64,000 nucleotides of DNA from Saccharomonospora xinjiangensis XJ-54 (GTDB lineage: Bacteria; Actinomycetota; Actinomycetes; Mycobacteriales; Pseudonocardiaceae). Made by a program: the position numbers and the translations under genes. The notes under the pieces are model-generated. The model was not told the DNA's origin and made no database searches. It worked only from the letters and a program-made list of their open reading frames with translations. Within the stretch, counting starts at the first letter, position 1. Each line of letters starts with the position of its first letter. The DNA lies in assembly GCF_000258175.1 (NCBI RefSeq), contig NZ_JH636049.1, positions 954,982 to 1,018,981 on the forward strand, read 5' to 3'. This document shows positions 43,861-52,072 of this stretch, piece after piece.

Positions 43861-45192
43861 TCACTCCACGCGCTCGTCCTCGGGAGTCGCCCGGGCAAGG
43901 CTGGCCAGCACTCGCACAGCCGATTCCAGTGTGGACGGATCGGGGCCCGCGATCGCCAGCCGCACCGCCGAAGGGGCGTGCGACCTGCCGACGGCGAAGG
44001 CGCCGGAGGGGCTCACCGCGATGCCGCGCCGCACGGCCGCCGCCACGAACGTGTCGGCCCTCCATGGCTGCGGCAACTCCCACCAGCAGTGGTAGGCACG
44101 CGGATCACCCCGGACGTCGAACCCGTCGAGCGCACGCCGGACGATCTCCGAGCGCCGCACGGCATCGGCGCGCTTGCGTTGCTGGACCTCCGCCACGGTC
44201 CCGTCCTCCATCCAGTGCGTGGTCGCCACCAGCGTGAACCCCGGGGGTGCCCAGCCACCGGAACGCAACGCCGCCGCGACACGACCGTCCAGCCCGGCAG
44301 GCGTGACGAGGAAACCGAGCGTGAGACCGGGAGAGAACCGCTTCGACAGGCTGTCAACGAGGACCGTGCGCTCGGGCGCGTAGGCGGCGAGTGGAACCTC
44401 CTCGCGTAGGAAGGCGTAGATGGTGTCCTCGACCACGGCGATGTCCAGCTCCCGCAGTACGCCTGCCAGTTCGAGCCGACGCGACTCCGGCATCGTGACG
44501 CCGAGCGGGTTGTGCAGGGTCGGCTGCACGTAGAGCGCGTCGGGCCTGGCGTCCCTGACGGCGCCGGGCAGCAGCCCGTGTTCGTCGCAGGGCAGAGGAA
44601 CGAGCATCACGCCGAGCCGGGCGGCGATGCCCTTCACCGCGGGATAGGTCAACGACTCGACGCCGAGAGTGCCACCGACATCGACGAGCGCCGACACCGC
44701 CGCGGCGATGGCCTGCCTGCCGTTGCCCGCGAACGACACCGTCGCCGGATCGGGAGTCCAGCCCGCGCGCGCGAGCACGGTGGTCGCGGCGGCACGAGCC
44801 GCGGGGGTGCCTGCCGTTCCCGTCGGCCGCAGTGCCTCGGCCAGCACGTCGGCGCGCAGCAGCCGATCGAATCCCGGCCGGAGTTCGTCCAGCGACTCGG
44901 GAAGCCCCGGAGGCAGGGAGATGTTGAGTTCCAGATCGACCCCTGCCTGGCTTGGTTCGGCGAGCGCGGGTTCCGGCCGGGTCCTCGCCGCTCTCACGTA
45001 GGTGCCACGCCCGACCTCGCCGACGACGAGCCCCCTGCGGGTGAGTTCCTGGTAGACGCGGCCCGCTGTCGAGATCGCGATGCCGTGGACGCGAGCGAAC
45101 CTGCGCTGGGTCGGCAGTCGTTCGCCAGGGCGGAGCCGCCCGGCCACGATGTCGGCGGCCACGGCGTCGGCGAGGGATCGGTAGTCGCTCAT
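43861..45192 (-). CDS. MocR/PdxR-type regulator (GntR HTH fused to PLP aminotransferase)
   Basis: A 443-aa fusion. The winged helix occupies residues 1-70 (ADIVAGRLRPGERLPTQRRFAR) and a class I aminotransferase fold the rest. It has the PLP Lys in LVDSLSKRFSPG and VQPTLHNPLGVTMP. MocR proteins sense amino acids or pyridoxal and often regulate the divergent gene; here that is an alpha/beta hydrolase. Direct repeats at 45202 and 45225 are the probable binding site. Confidence 0.9.
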   Translation of the reverse strand: MSDYRSLADAVAADIVAGRLRPGERLPTQRRFARVHGIAISTAGRVYQELTRRGLVVGEVGRGTYVRAARTRPEPALAEPSQAGVDLELNISLPPGLPESLDELRPGFDRLLRADVLAEALRPTGTAGTPAARAAATTVLARAGWTPDPATVSFAGNGRQAIAAAVSALVDVGGTLGVESLTYPAVKGIAARLGVMLVPLPCDEHGLLPGAVRDARPDALYVQPTLHNPLGVTMPESRRLELAGVLRELDIAVVEDTIYAFLREEVPLAAYAPERTVLVDSLSKRFSPGLTLGFLVTPAGLDGRVAAALRSGGWAPPGFTLVATTHWMEDGTVAEVQQRKRADAVRRSEIVRRALDGFDVRGDPRAYHCWWELPQPWRADTFVAAAVRRGIAVSPSGAFAVGRSHAPSAVRLAIAGPDPSTLESAVRVLASLARATPEDERVE

Positions 45193-45201
45193 TCCCGCAT
45201 T

Positions 45202-45235
45202 ATTGCACCGAGGTCAATGTTTTCATTGCATCGAG
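45202..45235. promoter_or_regulatory. Direct-repeat operator of the MocR-type regulator
   Basis: ATTGCACCGAG (45202) and ATTGCATCGAG (45225) form an 11-nt direct repeat with a 23-nt period, and each is followed by a CAATG/CATTG-like element. It lies between the divergent regulator and hydrolase genes, as is typical for MocR sites. Confidence 0.65.
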
Positions 45236-45260
45236 ACATTGTCCTGGTTAGCGTCGGTGC

Positions 45261-46082
45261 ATGCCTTCTCTCTCCCTGCCAGACGGCACGACTCTCGGCT
45301 ACGACGACACCGGCCACGGCGATCCCGTCATCCTTCTGCACGGCCATCCGTTCGACCGCACGATGTGGCGGCCCCAGGTCGAGCGTCTCGCCGCCGAGGG
45401 GTTCCGCGTCGTCGTTCCCGATCTGCGCGGATACGGCACCAGCAGGCTCCCCACCACCGAGGACGCCGCGCCGGTGACGCCGTTCGATCGGCATGCCGCC
45501 GACCTCACCGCACTGCTCGACGAACTCGGCATCGACACGTTCGTCCTCGGCGGACTGTCGATGGGCGGCCAGCTCGTCATGGAGTGCCACCGGCACCTCG
45601 CCGACCGGATCGACGCCGTGCTGCTCGCCGCCACCTCGGCGCGCGCGGACACACCGGAGCAGAAGCGGGAACGCCTCGCGACGGCCGAGCGCCTGACCCG
45701 GGAGGGCATGAGCACGCTGCCTGGCGAACTCCTGCCGAGGATGCTGAGCGCCGAGAGCATCCGGGCGCTGCCCGCGACGACGAAGCACGTCCTGCGGATG
45801 ATGCGCGCGACTCCACCGGACGGGGCGGCCGCGAGCCTGCGAGGCCGCGCCGACCGCGCCGACTACGTCGAGCATCTCGCCCACATCACGGTGCCGACCC
45901 TCGTCGTCGTCGGCACCGAGGACACCTACACACCCGTCGCGGAGGCGGAGCTGCTGCACACGCACATCGCGGGCTCACAGCTCGTCGTCCTCGACGGTGT
46001 CGGCCACCTGCCGAACCTCGAACGAGAGGTGGAGTTCGACGACCACCTCGTCAAGTTCCTGCGCACACAAAAGCGTTCCTGA
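45261..46082 (+). CDS. Alpha/beta hydrolase
   Basis: A 273-aa hydrolase. HGHPFDRTMW is the oxyanion region, GLSMGGQ the nucleophile elbow, GTEDTYTP the Asp and GVGHLPNLE the His. The substrate is unknown. It is divergent from the MocR regulator and probably induced by it. Confidence 0.9.
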   Translation: MPSLSLPDGTTLGYDDTGHGDPVILLHGHPFDRTMWRPQVERLAAEGFRVVVPDLRGYGTSRLPTTEDAAPVTPFDRHAADLTALLDELGIDTFVLGGLSMGGQLVMECHRHLADRIDAVLLAATSARADTPEQKRERLATAERLTREGMSTLPGELLPRMLSAESIRALPATTKHVLRMMRATPPDGAAASLRGRADRADYVEHLAHITVPTLVVVGTEDTYTPVAEAELLHTHIAGSQLVVLDGVGHLPNLEREVEFDDHLVKFLRTQKRS

Positions 46083-46227
46083 ACGAACATCAGGTACACA
46101 GTGGACGGACCAGAGCCCGAGAGAGGCGACGCGGTCCGTGACCCTCATCGTCGCGGAACGTGATCGGAGGGAACGAAATCCGGCGATTCTGTCACACCGA
46201 GCGCACTTTCCGGAACAATCCCTGACG

Positions 46228-46255
46228 GTGACAACGCTGCGTCATGATCTACGGT
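46228..46255 (+). promoter_or_regulatory. Candidate promoter of the acidic low-complexity gene
   Basis: GTGACA (46228) and TACGGT (46250) are separated by 16 nt and lie 46 nt before GTG 46301. The rest of the 46083-46300 gap shows no gene. Confidence 0.4.
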
Positions 46256-46300
46256 GAGACAGCTCAGCTCGCCTGATTCCGGTCCGGAAGGGCTCAGTAC

Positions 46301-46954
46301 GTGGACAACGATGTGTCGGTGGCCCGGCTCTCCGACGATGAAGACTGGAACGATCGAACTCCACCGGGGCCAGGGTCGCGGCTGCGCGTGCTCGCGGTGA
46401 TGGGAGCGGTGGTCGTCGGGTGCGGAGTCGCGGCCGTGGCGGTCAGTCTCACACCGGACGACGGTGAGGACCGCGCCGACGACGGCGACAGGATCGTGAT
46501 CGTCGAGCCCAGCGACACCGCACGGTATCCCACCACCGGCGGCGTCGCTCCCACCTCGACCGGCGCCGTCTCCTCAGAGGTCACCCTTCCCGACGACGGG
46601 AGCACCGCCTCAGACAGCCAGGATGGCAACCTCGGCGGAGGCGGCTCCCCCGACGAGCCCGACGACGACGCCGAACCCGGCCAGGATGACGACGCCGGAG
46701 GCGGCGACAACCGCGGCAACGGCAACGGCAACGGCAACGGTGACGGCGACAACGGTGGCGGTCGCGGCGGCGACGGCGGTGGGAGGGACGACAAGCCCGG
46801 CGACAGCACCCCGCCCAGCACCTCGGGCAAACCCAGCCACACGAAGACGTCGTCGCCGGCTCCGACCTCGACCACCCCGCCAGGTGACGGCGGCGGTGAC
46901 GACGATGACGACGATGACGACGACTGCCCCTGGTGGCATCCACGGTGCTGGTGA
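46301..46954 (+). CDS. Membrane-anchored acidic low-complexity protein with C-terminal CPWWHPRCW
   Basis: A 217-aa protein. A single hydrophobic segment (LRVLAVMGAVVVGCGVAAVAVSL) near residue 28 anchors it. The exported part is Gly/Asp/Asn/Ser/Pro-rich, includes a GNGNGNGD stretch, and ends with nine consecutive Asp and the motif CPWWHPRCW. The final cysteines could form a tight disulfide or, with His, bind metal. I recognise no domain. GTG 46301 has GGAAGGG upstream. The antisense frames here are artefacts of base composition. Confidence 0.6.
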   Translation: MDNDVSVARLSDDEDWNDRTPPGPGSRLRVLAVMGAVVVGCGVAAVAVSLTPDDGEDRADDGDRIVIVEPSDTARYPTTGGVAPTSTGAVSSEVTLPDDGSTASDSQDGNLGGGGSPDEPDDDAEPGQDDDAGGGDNRGNGNGNGNGDGDNGGGRGGDGGGRDDKPGDSTPPSTSGKPSHTKTSSPAPTSTTPPGDGGGDDDDDDDDDCPWWHPRCW

Positions 46955-46994
46955 CACCGGTGTACCCGGCGGGGCGCGAGGGTAGCCCGCTCGT

Positions 46995-48044
46995 GTGAGT
47001 ACGAGCGTGGGCGCGCGGCCAGGAACCTCCGTGCCCGAACCGGACCCGGTGGCGACACTGCCGTTGCCGAGAGGACCGCTGTCGGCGGCCGTGGTGACGG
47101 CCTTGCGGGACACGCCGTCGGGCAGGCACCACCTTCCGCGGGACATCGGCTGCCCCGAACCTTACGGTGACGACCTCCAGCTCGCGTTGCAGACGTGCTA
47201 CGAGCTGCACTATCGCGGCTTCGCCGACGTCTCACCGGACTGGGAGTGGGACCCCGGCCTGCTGCGCCTGCGTTCCTCGCTGGAACACCGCTTCCTCTCG
47301 GCCCTGCGCGCCGATGTGCCCGGCAGGGGCCGCGACCCCGACGTCGCCGCCGCGCTCGACGAACTGCTGATCGAACCCGTGAACGGAACCGGGTTGAGTC
47401 ACTGGCTGCGCGCCGAGGGAACGTGGTCGCAGATGCGCGAGTACCTCGCGATGCGGTCGATCTACCACCTGAAGGAGGCCGACCCGCACGCCTGGGTCGT
47501 CCCGAGGCTGCGAGGGCAGGCCAAGGCCGCGCTGGTGGCCGTGGAGTTCGACGAGTTCGGAGGCGGCCGGTACGAACGCATGCACTCCCGGCTCTACGCC
47601 GATCTGCTAGAAGCGGCGGGACTTTCTTCCGGCTATCTCGGCTACCTCGAGCACGTGCCGCCGCAGGCGTTCGCCACGGTGAACCTGATGTCGCTGTTCG
47701 GTCTGCACCGGGGGCTTCGGGCCGCACTCGTCGGGCACTTCGCGGCCGCGGAGATCAGCACGGCGCCGAGCGCCCGCCGCATGGTCGAAGCCCTCGACCG
47801 GATGGGCGCCCCCGAACCGTGCCGCTTCTTCTTCGCCGAACACGTCGAGGCCGACGCGGTGCACGAGCAGGTCATGCGCCGCGAGGTGATCGGCGACCTG
47901 CTCGCGCGTGAGCCACGGCTGGCCGCCGACGTGGTGTTCGGCATCCAGGCGACGGAACTGCTGGAGTCGCACCTCGCCGACCACACGCTGCGCCAGTGGC
48001 GGAAAGGCCGCAGCGCCCTGCGGCTTCCCTTGCACGAAGGCTGA
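46995..48044 (+). CDS. Iron-containing redox enzyme family (haem-oxygenase-like diiron)
   Basis: A 349-aa helical protein of the haem-oxygenase-like diiron (HDO) group. Candidate ligands lie in VAVEFDEFGGGRYERMHSRLY (Glu, His), RFFFAEHVEADAVHEQ (Glu, His, Asp) and IQATELLESH. HDO enzymes perform O2-dependent oxidations; the substrate here is unknown. In many actinobacteria this gene is next to a CDGSH and a HemK2-like gene, as seen here on the opposite strand. Confidence 0.82.
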   Translation: MSTSVGARPGTSVPEPDPVATLPLPRGPLSAAVVTALRDTPSGRHHLPRDIGCPEPYGDDLQLALQTCYELHYRGFADVSPDWEWDPGLLRLRSSLEHRFLSALRADVPGRGRDPDVAAALDELLIEPVNGTGLSHWLRAEGTWSQMREYLAMRSIYHLKEADPHAWVVPRLRGQAKAALVAVEFDEFGGGRYERMHSRLYADLLEAAGLSSGYLGYLEHVPPQAFATVNLMSLFGLHRGLRAALVGHFAAAEISTAPSARRMVEALDRMGAPEPCRFFFAEHVEADAVHEQVMRREVIGDLLAREPRLAADVVFGIQATELLESHLADHTLRQWRKGRSALRLPLHEG

Positions 48045-48076
48045 CAGCACCCGTCAAAACCATCGGGACCATCGGG

Positions 48077-48307
48077 TCAGCGCCGCTTCCTGCGGTGGCT
48101 GGCGTCGCAGAACGGGTAGGTCCTGCTGCGCCTGCACGCGCACACCGCCACCTGGAAGCGATCCGAGACCACGGTGGTTCCGTCGTCGAGACACAGCTCG
48201 ACGGGCCCCTCGATCAGCACGGGACCACCTGGCACCACGGTGACGCGCCTCGGCTGGGAATCGCGCCGGGGAGAACGCTCACGAGGCGTCTGCGACTCGG
48301 TCGGCAC
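48077..48307 (-). CDS. CDGSH iron-sulfur domain protein
   Basis: A 76-aa protein. AVCACRRSRTYPFCDASH is the CDGSH ligand set (C-x-C-x9-C-x3-H), which binds a 2Fe-2S cluster. The N-terminus is polar. GTG 48307 overlaps the upstream methyltransferase gene by 29 nt, so the start is not certain; a later start would still leave the domain intact. It may supply electrons to the convergent diiron enzyme. Confidence 0.88.
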   Translation of the reverse strand: MPTESQTPRERSPRRDSQPRRVTVVPGGPVLIEGPVELCLDDGTTVVSDRFQVAVCACRRSRTYPFCDASHRRKRR

Positions 48308-48932
48308 GGATCACCACCAACTCCTCCTCGCGTTGCCCTTCGGCGATCAGCCCACGCTGTTCGAGGTAACGCGCCCTGCGCCGCAGCACAGGCCCGAAGG
48401 GCACGGGCCTGCCCGCCACGACCGACGCCGCGAGCCCCGCACCCGCGAGTGCGGCGAGTGTGGCCTCGACACCGGACAACGACGACTGCACCAGCAGGAA
48501 ACGACCCCGGTCGGACAGCAGGGCGGGAACCGCCGCGCAGAGCGGATCGATGACCGCGCGCCCGTCGCTGCCCGCGTCCCAGCGGGGCGACCGGCGACGA
48601 CCACCGGGCCACGGGACGTACGGCGGGTTGGCGAGTACGAGGTCGAACGGTCCCTGAGGGGGCGCGGAGGAGACATCACCACGGTGGACCGTGACCGGAA
48701 GCCGCCGCACACGCGTGTTGACCCACGCCGCCAGCAATGCCCGCCGCGACACGTCGAGGGCGGTGACCTCGGCCGCCCCCGCGGCCGCCGCCGTCACGGC
48801 GAGCGCGCCCGTCCCCGTGCCGACGTCGAGCACCCTGGCGCGGGGTGGCAGCGTCACCTCGGTGAGGGCCTCGGCGAGCAGATCGGTGTCGTCCTGCGGC
48901 CGGTACACACCGGGAGGACGCACCAGCATCAT
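48279..48932 (-). CDS. HemK2/MTQ2-like methyltransferase
   Basis: A 217-aa class I methyltransferase. VYRPQDDTDLL is the family N-terminus, VLDVGTGTGAL the SAM loop, and LVLANPPYVPWP the NPPY motif used for glutamine or DNA amine methylation. The HemK2 group may methylate a protein other than release factors. ATG 48932 fits the family start MMLxRPPGVYRP. Confidence 0.88.
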   Translation of the reverse strand: MMLVRPPGVYRPQDDTDLLAEALTEVTLPPRARVLDVGTGTGALAVTAAAAGAAEVTALDVSRRALLAAWVNTRVRRLPVTVHRGDVSSAPPQGPFDLVLANPPYVPWPGGRRRSPRWDAGSDGRAVIDPLCAAVPALLSDRGRFLLVQSSLSGVEATLAALAGAGLAASVVAGRPVPFGPVLRRRARYLEQRGLIAEGQREEELVVIRADRVADAS

Positions 48933-48936
48933 GCGC

Positions 48937-49200
48937 CTACTCGTTGCCTGGCCAGGCACCGGTCGCCTTCTCGTAACCCGCGGCACCGGCCCGGTCCACC
49001 GCCGCCTTCACCGCTCCCACGACAGCCCCCTGCGCCGCGGCCGCCGCCACGACCTGCCATGCCGAGAACGTCCTGTCGGTCGCCCTCGGCGCGCGGTCCT
49101 CGCCCGTCAGCCGCCGCCAGACCTGCCGGAACACGGCACTGGCCAGCAGGCCACCACCCACGCTGACCACGAGGCTCAGCGGCCGGTACAGCGCCTTCAT
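48937..49200 (-). CDS. DUF4235 membrane protein
   Basis: An 87-aa protein with a membrane helix (LVVSVGGGLLASAVFRQVWRRL) and a second apolar segment (WQVVAAAAAQGAVVGAVKAAVD), the pattern of DUF4235. It overlaps the next upstream gene by ATGA. It belongs to a small conserved membrane trio of unknown role. Confidence 0.85.
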   Translation of the reverse strand: MKALYRPLSLVVSVGGGLLASAVFRQVWRRLTGEDRAPRATDRTFSAWQVVAAAAAQGAVVGAVKAAVDRAGAAGYEKATGAWPGNE

Positions 49201-49478
49201 CGCTTGATCCTCCACGTCAGCAGGCCACCGACGGCGAGGGTGAGCGCCGAGCCGCCTGCCGCGACGGCGACGGGGTTGGCCCGCATCGTATTCAGAGCAA
49301 GCCGCGAGCGATCCTGGAACTGTTCCCTGGCGCGCCTGCCGACGTCGAGTCGCTGCACCAGTTCCCTCGCCGTCTCCCCCAGCTCCTGCCGGGTGAGTTC
49401 GATGTCGGTGCGCGCCTGCTCCACCGTCTGCGGGAACTCGTCGTCGGGTGAGCCTGCCTGCGAGGTGGACGACATCAT
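49197..49478 (-). CDS. DUF3618 protein
   Basis: A 93-aa protein. EQARTDIELTRQELGETARELVQRLDV is the DUF3618 coil, followed by a C-terminal hydrophobic anchor (PVAVAAGGSALTLAVGGLLTW). ATG 49478 is an ATGA overlap with the holin-family gene. Probably anchored at the membrane with neighbours. Confidence 0.87.
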   Translation of the reverse strand: MMSSTSQAGSPDDEFPQTVEQARTDIELTRQELGETARELVQRLDVGRRAREQFQDRSRLALNTMRANPVAVAAGGSALTLAVGGLLTWRIKR

Positions 49479-49888
49479 CGCCGCATCGTCTCCTTCACGA
49501 TGTCGATGTCCTTGCGCACGCTCTCGATGGATTCCCTCGGCACGGGCGGGGTCGCCTTCCGTACCTGCCGCCTTCCGATGAGCGCCAGCAGCCCGGCCAG
49601 CGCCATCAGCGCACCGCCGACCACCAGAGCCGCAGCCCACGCGGGCATGACGAGAGCGAGTGCCAGGACAGCGGCCGCGATGAGGACCGCGAGGCCGAAG
49701 AAGGCCATCAACCCGCCCGCTCCCGCCATTCCCGCCCCGAACCCGAGCCGCTTGCCCTTCGTCTCCATCTCGGCTCTCGCGAGTTTCATCTCGTCGCGGA
49801 CGAGCCTTGAGACCTGTGCGGAGAGGTCGTTGACGAGCTGTGCCACCGAACGCTGACCCACGGCGTCACGCTGTTCGTCGTACACCAC
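49475..49888 (-). CDS. Phage-holin-family (DUF1469-like) membrane protein
   Basis: A 137-aa protein. LVNDLSAQVSRLVRDEMKLARAEM is the N-terminal helix, followed by two long membrane hairpins (LMAFFGLAVLIAAAVLALAL and AALVVGGALMALAGLLALIG). The name is historical; no phage genes are near. GTG 49888 follows GGAGG by 5 nt. First gene of the trio. Confidence 0.87.
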   Translation of the reverse strand: MVYDEQRDAVGQRSVAQLVNDLSAQVSRLVRDEMKLARAEMETKGKRLGFGAGMAGAGGLMAFFGLAVLIAAAVLALALVMPAWAAALVVGGALMALAGLLALIGRRQVRKATPPVPRESIESVRKDIDIVKETMRR

Positions 49889-50085
49889 GGCTTCCTCCCA
49901 TTCGTCGGGCGCGGCGCTTGCGCGGCAGCACCGCTCGACGGTGGTCACCGTGTGCCCCGAAGGTGGCTGGCACAAACCTCGCGGGGCGCGGCGACGGAAA
50001 CCGGAAACGTCGCGGCAACACGGCGGAATCGGGCGAGCCCATGGGTGAGTGTGGACATCCGTGGCGCGGGTATCCCGGCCACATC

Positions 50086-50529
50086 ATGGCAAGACGTGAA
50101 CTGGTGGACTGGTTCGGCCCGGGGTGCCACGGACCGATGGAACTGCGTGTGCCCGCCGATCCCCGGCACCTCGCGACGGTTCGCATGGTGGCGCAGGCGG
50201 TGGCCGCCCGCGAGGGGTTCGGCCCCGACGAGGTCACCGACATCGTCCTCGCGGTGGACGAGGCCTGCGCGACCCTGGTCCATGCTTCCGTGCCGGGGTC
50301 CCTGCTGACCTGCCGGTTGTCCGTCGCGTTCGGCACGCTGCGCGCCGACGTGTCCACCACGACCTTCTCCGGTGGCGTGCCGAACGCGCAGTCTCTCGGC
50401 TGGCGGGTGCTGGGCACCGTCACCGATTCCGTGTCGGCGTGGCGATACGACTTCGACCCGCAGCGGGGGGTGGATCGCGTTGTCCACATCGACTTCGCGA
50501 AGCAGGCCGCAGGAAGCATCTCCCGGTGA
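50086..50529 (+). CDS. Anti-sigma-factor-like (GHKL-type) regulatory protein, degenerate
   Basis: A 147-aa protein. It resembles RsbW-like HATPase_c_2 proteins (LRVPADPRHLATVRMVAQAVAAREGF, VTDIVLAVDEACATLVHAS). The Asn of the usual DEACxNAxxH box is not seen and no DxGxG loop is visible, so ATP binding may be lost. No sigma or anti-anti-sigma gene is adjacent. ATG 50086 is chosen over 50041 and 50140; none has a clear ribosome site. Confidence 0.65.
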   Translation: MARRELVDWFGPGCHGPMELRVPADPRHLATVRMVAQAVAAREGFGPDEVTDIVLAVDEACATLVHASVPGSLLTCRLSVAFGTLRADVSTTTFSGGVPNAQSLGWRVLGTVTDSVSAWRYDFDPQRGVDRVVHIDFAKQAAGSISR

Positions 50530-50577
50530 CGGCGGCCGGTGACGGCGACGACCCGCGACGTCGGAAGGCGGCAAGAC

Positions 50578-51012
50578 ATGAGTCCTTCGGCACGAGCGCA
50601 ACCGCCGGTGGCGATCCTGCGCGCCGCGGTCGGTGTGATCGGGCTGGCGTATCTGGTGCTCGGCATCGCCGGGTTCGCCATCGCGGGCTCCGACATGGGT
50701 TACGACGAAACCCGCACCGTGTGGGTGTTCGGGGTCAGCGGCCTGCTCAACATCGGGCACACCGGCGTCGGGGCGCTGGGCCTCGCCGCGACCCGCAACG
50801 AGGGAACCGTACGGGCCTTCGGCTGGCTGAGTTTCTTCGGTTTCGCCGGGCTGCTCGCCTACGGCATCCTGGCGGTCACCGTGTCACCGCTGGGCAACAT
50901 CGCCAATGTCCATATCGCGAACGTGTGCCTTTACGGGGTGTCGTCCGTGCTGGGTCTGCTCCTCAGTATCGTTCCCAGCCGGGGCGCACCCGCGACCGGA
51001 CACGCCACGTGA
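50578..51012 (+). CDS. DUF4383 membrane protein
   Basis: A 144-aa protein with four hydrophobic helices (VGVIGLAYLVLGIAGFAI, VWVFGVSGLLNIGHTGVGALGL, LSFFGFAGLLAYGILAVTV, NVCLYGVSSVLGLLLSIV), as in DUF4383. Function unknown. ATG 50578 follows GGAAGG. Confidence 0.85.
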   Translation: MSPSARAQPPVAILRAAVGVIGLAYLVLGIAGFAIAGSDMGYDETRTVWVFGVSGLLNIGHTGVGALGLAATRNEGTVRAFGWLSFFGFAGLLAYGILAVTVSPLGNIANVHIANVCLYGVSSVLGLLLSIVPSRGAPATGHAT

Positions 51013-51108
51013 CATCACCCCGCCTCGTCTTCACGATGGGTCATCGGCCTGCGACCGACCGCGCTGCGAACGGTTTAGCGCACACCGCGCACGGGCAACT
51101 TCGGTGAC

Positions 51109-52053
51109 ATGAGACTGCTCGTGTGGCACGTCCATGGTTCGTGGACAACCGCTTTCGTTCAAGGAAAGCACACGTACCTACTGCCCACTGTGGACGATCG
51201 AGGTCCGTGGGGACGCGGGCGTTGCGGGCGGGACTGGCCTGCCTCGGCCGTTGAGGTCCAGCCGGGCGAGCTGCGCGAGCACGACGTGGACGCGGTGGTG
51301 CTCCAGCGTCCCGAGGAGATCGAGCTGACCCACCGCTGGCTCGGCCGCCGACCAGGGGTTGACCTGCCAGCCGTGTACGTCGAGCACAACACCCCGAGGG
51401 AGCACGCGGCGACCACCCCGCACCCGATGGCGGATCAGGACACCGTTCCCGTGGTGCACGTGACCCACTACAACGAGCTGATGTGGGACAACGGGATCGC
51501 GCCCACAGTGGTGATCGACCACGGCATCGTGGACCCCGGACACCGATACACCGGCGAACTCCCCCGCGCCGCCGTGCTCATCAACGAACCCGTGCGCCGA
51601 GGCCGCGTCGTGGGGACCGATCTGCTGCCGGTGTTCGCCAGAGCCGCCCCCGTCGATCTCTACGGAATGGAGACCCAGGACGTCTCCGTGGACGGGGTCA
51701 CGCCGGCCGGGGATCTGCCTCACGACGCCCTGCACACCGAGATGGCCCTCCGGCGCGTCTACGTACACACCGCGCGATGGACCTCACTGGGGTTGTCCCT
51801 GCTGGAGGCCATGCACCTCGGCATGCCCGTTGTCGCTGTCGCGTCCACGGAGGCGGCCACCTCGGTGCCGCCCGACGCCGGGCTTGTGTCCACCGATGTC
51901 GCCGACCTCACCTCCGCCGTCTCGGCTCTGTGTGCGGACCACGGCCTGGCCATGCGCATGGGCAAGTCGGCGCGCGAATACGCGCTGACGCGCTTCGGCC
52001 TCGACGCGTTCCTGCGCCGCTGGGACGTCCTGCTCGACTCACTCGCGCCCTGA
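51109..52053 (+). CDS. Glycosyltransferase (GT4-like, short)
   Basis: A 314-aa GT-B-like protein. RLLVWHVHGSW begins the N-terminal domain; the donor half contains LSLLEAMHLGMPVVAVASTEAATSVPPDAG. Motifs match GT4-type enzymes, but the chain is short. Probably acts with the following GT4 gene (19 bp on) on a glycan. Confidence 0.82.
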   Translation: MRLLVWHVHGSWTTAFVQGKHTYLLPTVDDRGPWGRGRCGRDWPASAVEVQPGELREHDVDAVVLQRPEEIELTHRWLGRRPGVDLPAVYVEHNTPREHAATTPHPMADQDTVPVVHVTHYNELMWDNGIAPTVVIDHGIVDPGHRYTGELPRAAVLINEPVRRGRVVGTDLLPVFARAAPVDLYGMETQDVSVDGVTPAGDLPHDALHTEMALRRVYVHTARWTSLGLSLLEAMHLGMPVVAVASTEAATSVPPDAGLVSTDVADLTSAVSALCADHGLAMRMGKSAREYALTRFGLDAFLRRWDVLLDSLAP

Positions 52054-52072
52054 ACTTCCCGCAGGAGGCACG

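Noticed and set aside
46294..47727. Minus-strand Ser/Pro/Arg-rich frame
   Set aside because: Antisense to the acidic low-complexity gene and the diiron gene; produced by repetitive GC-rich codons.
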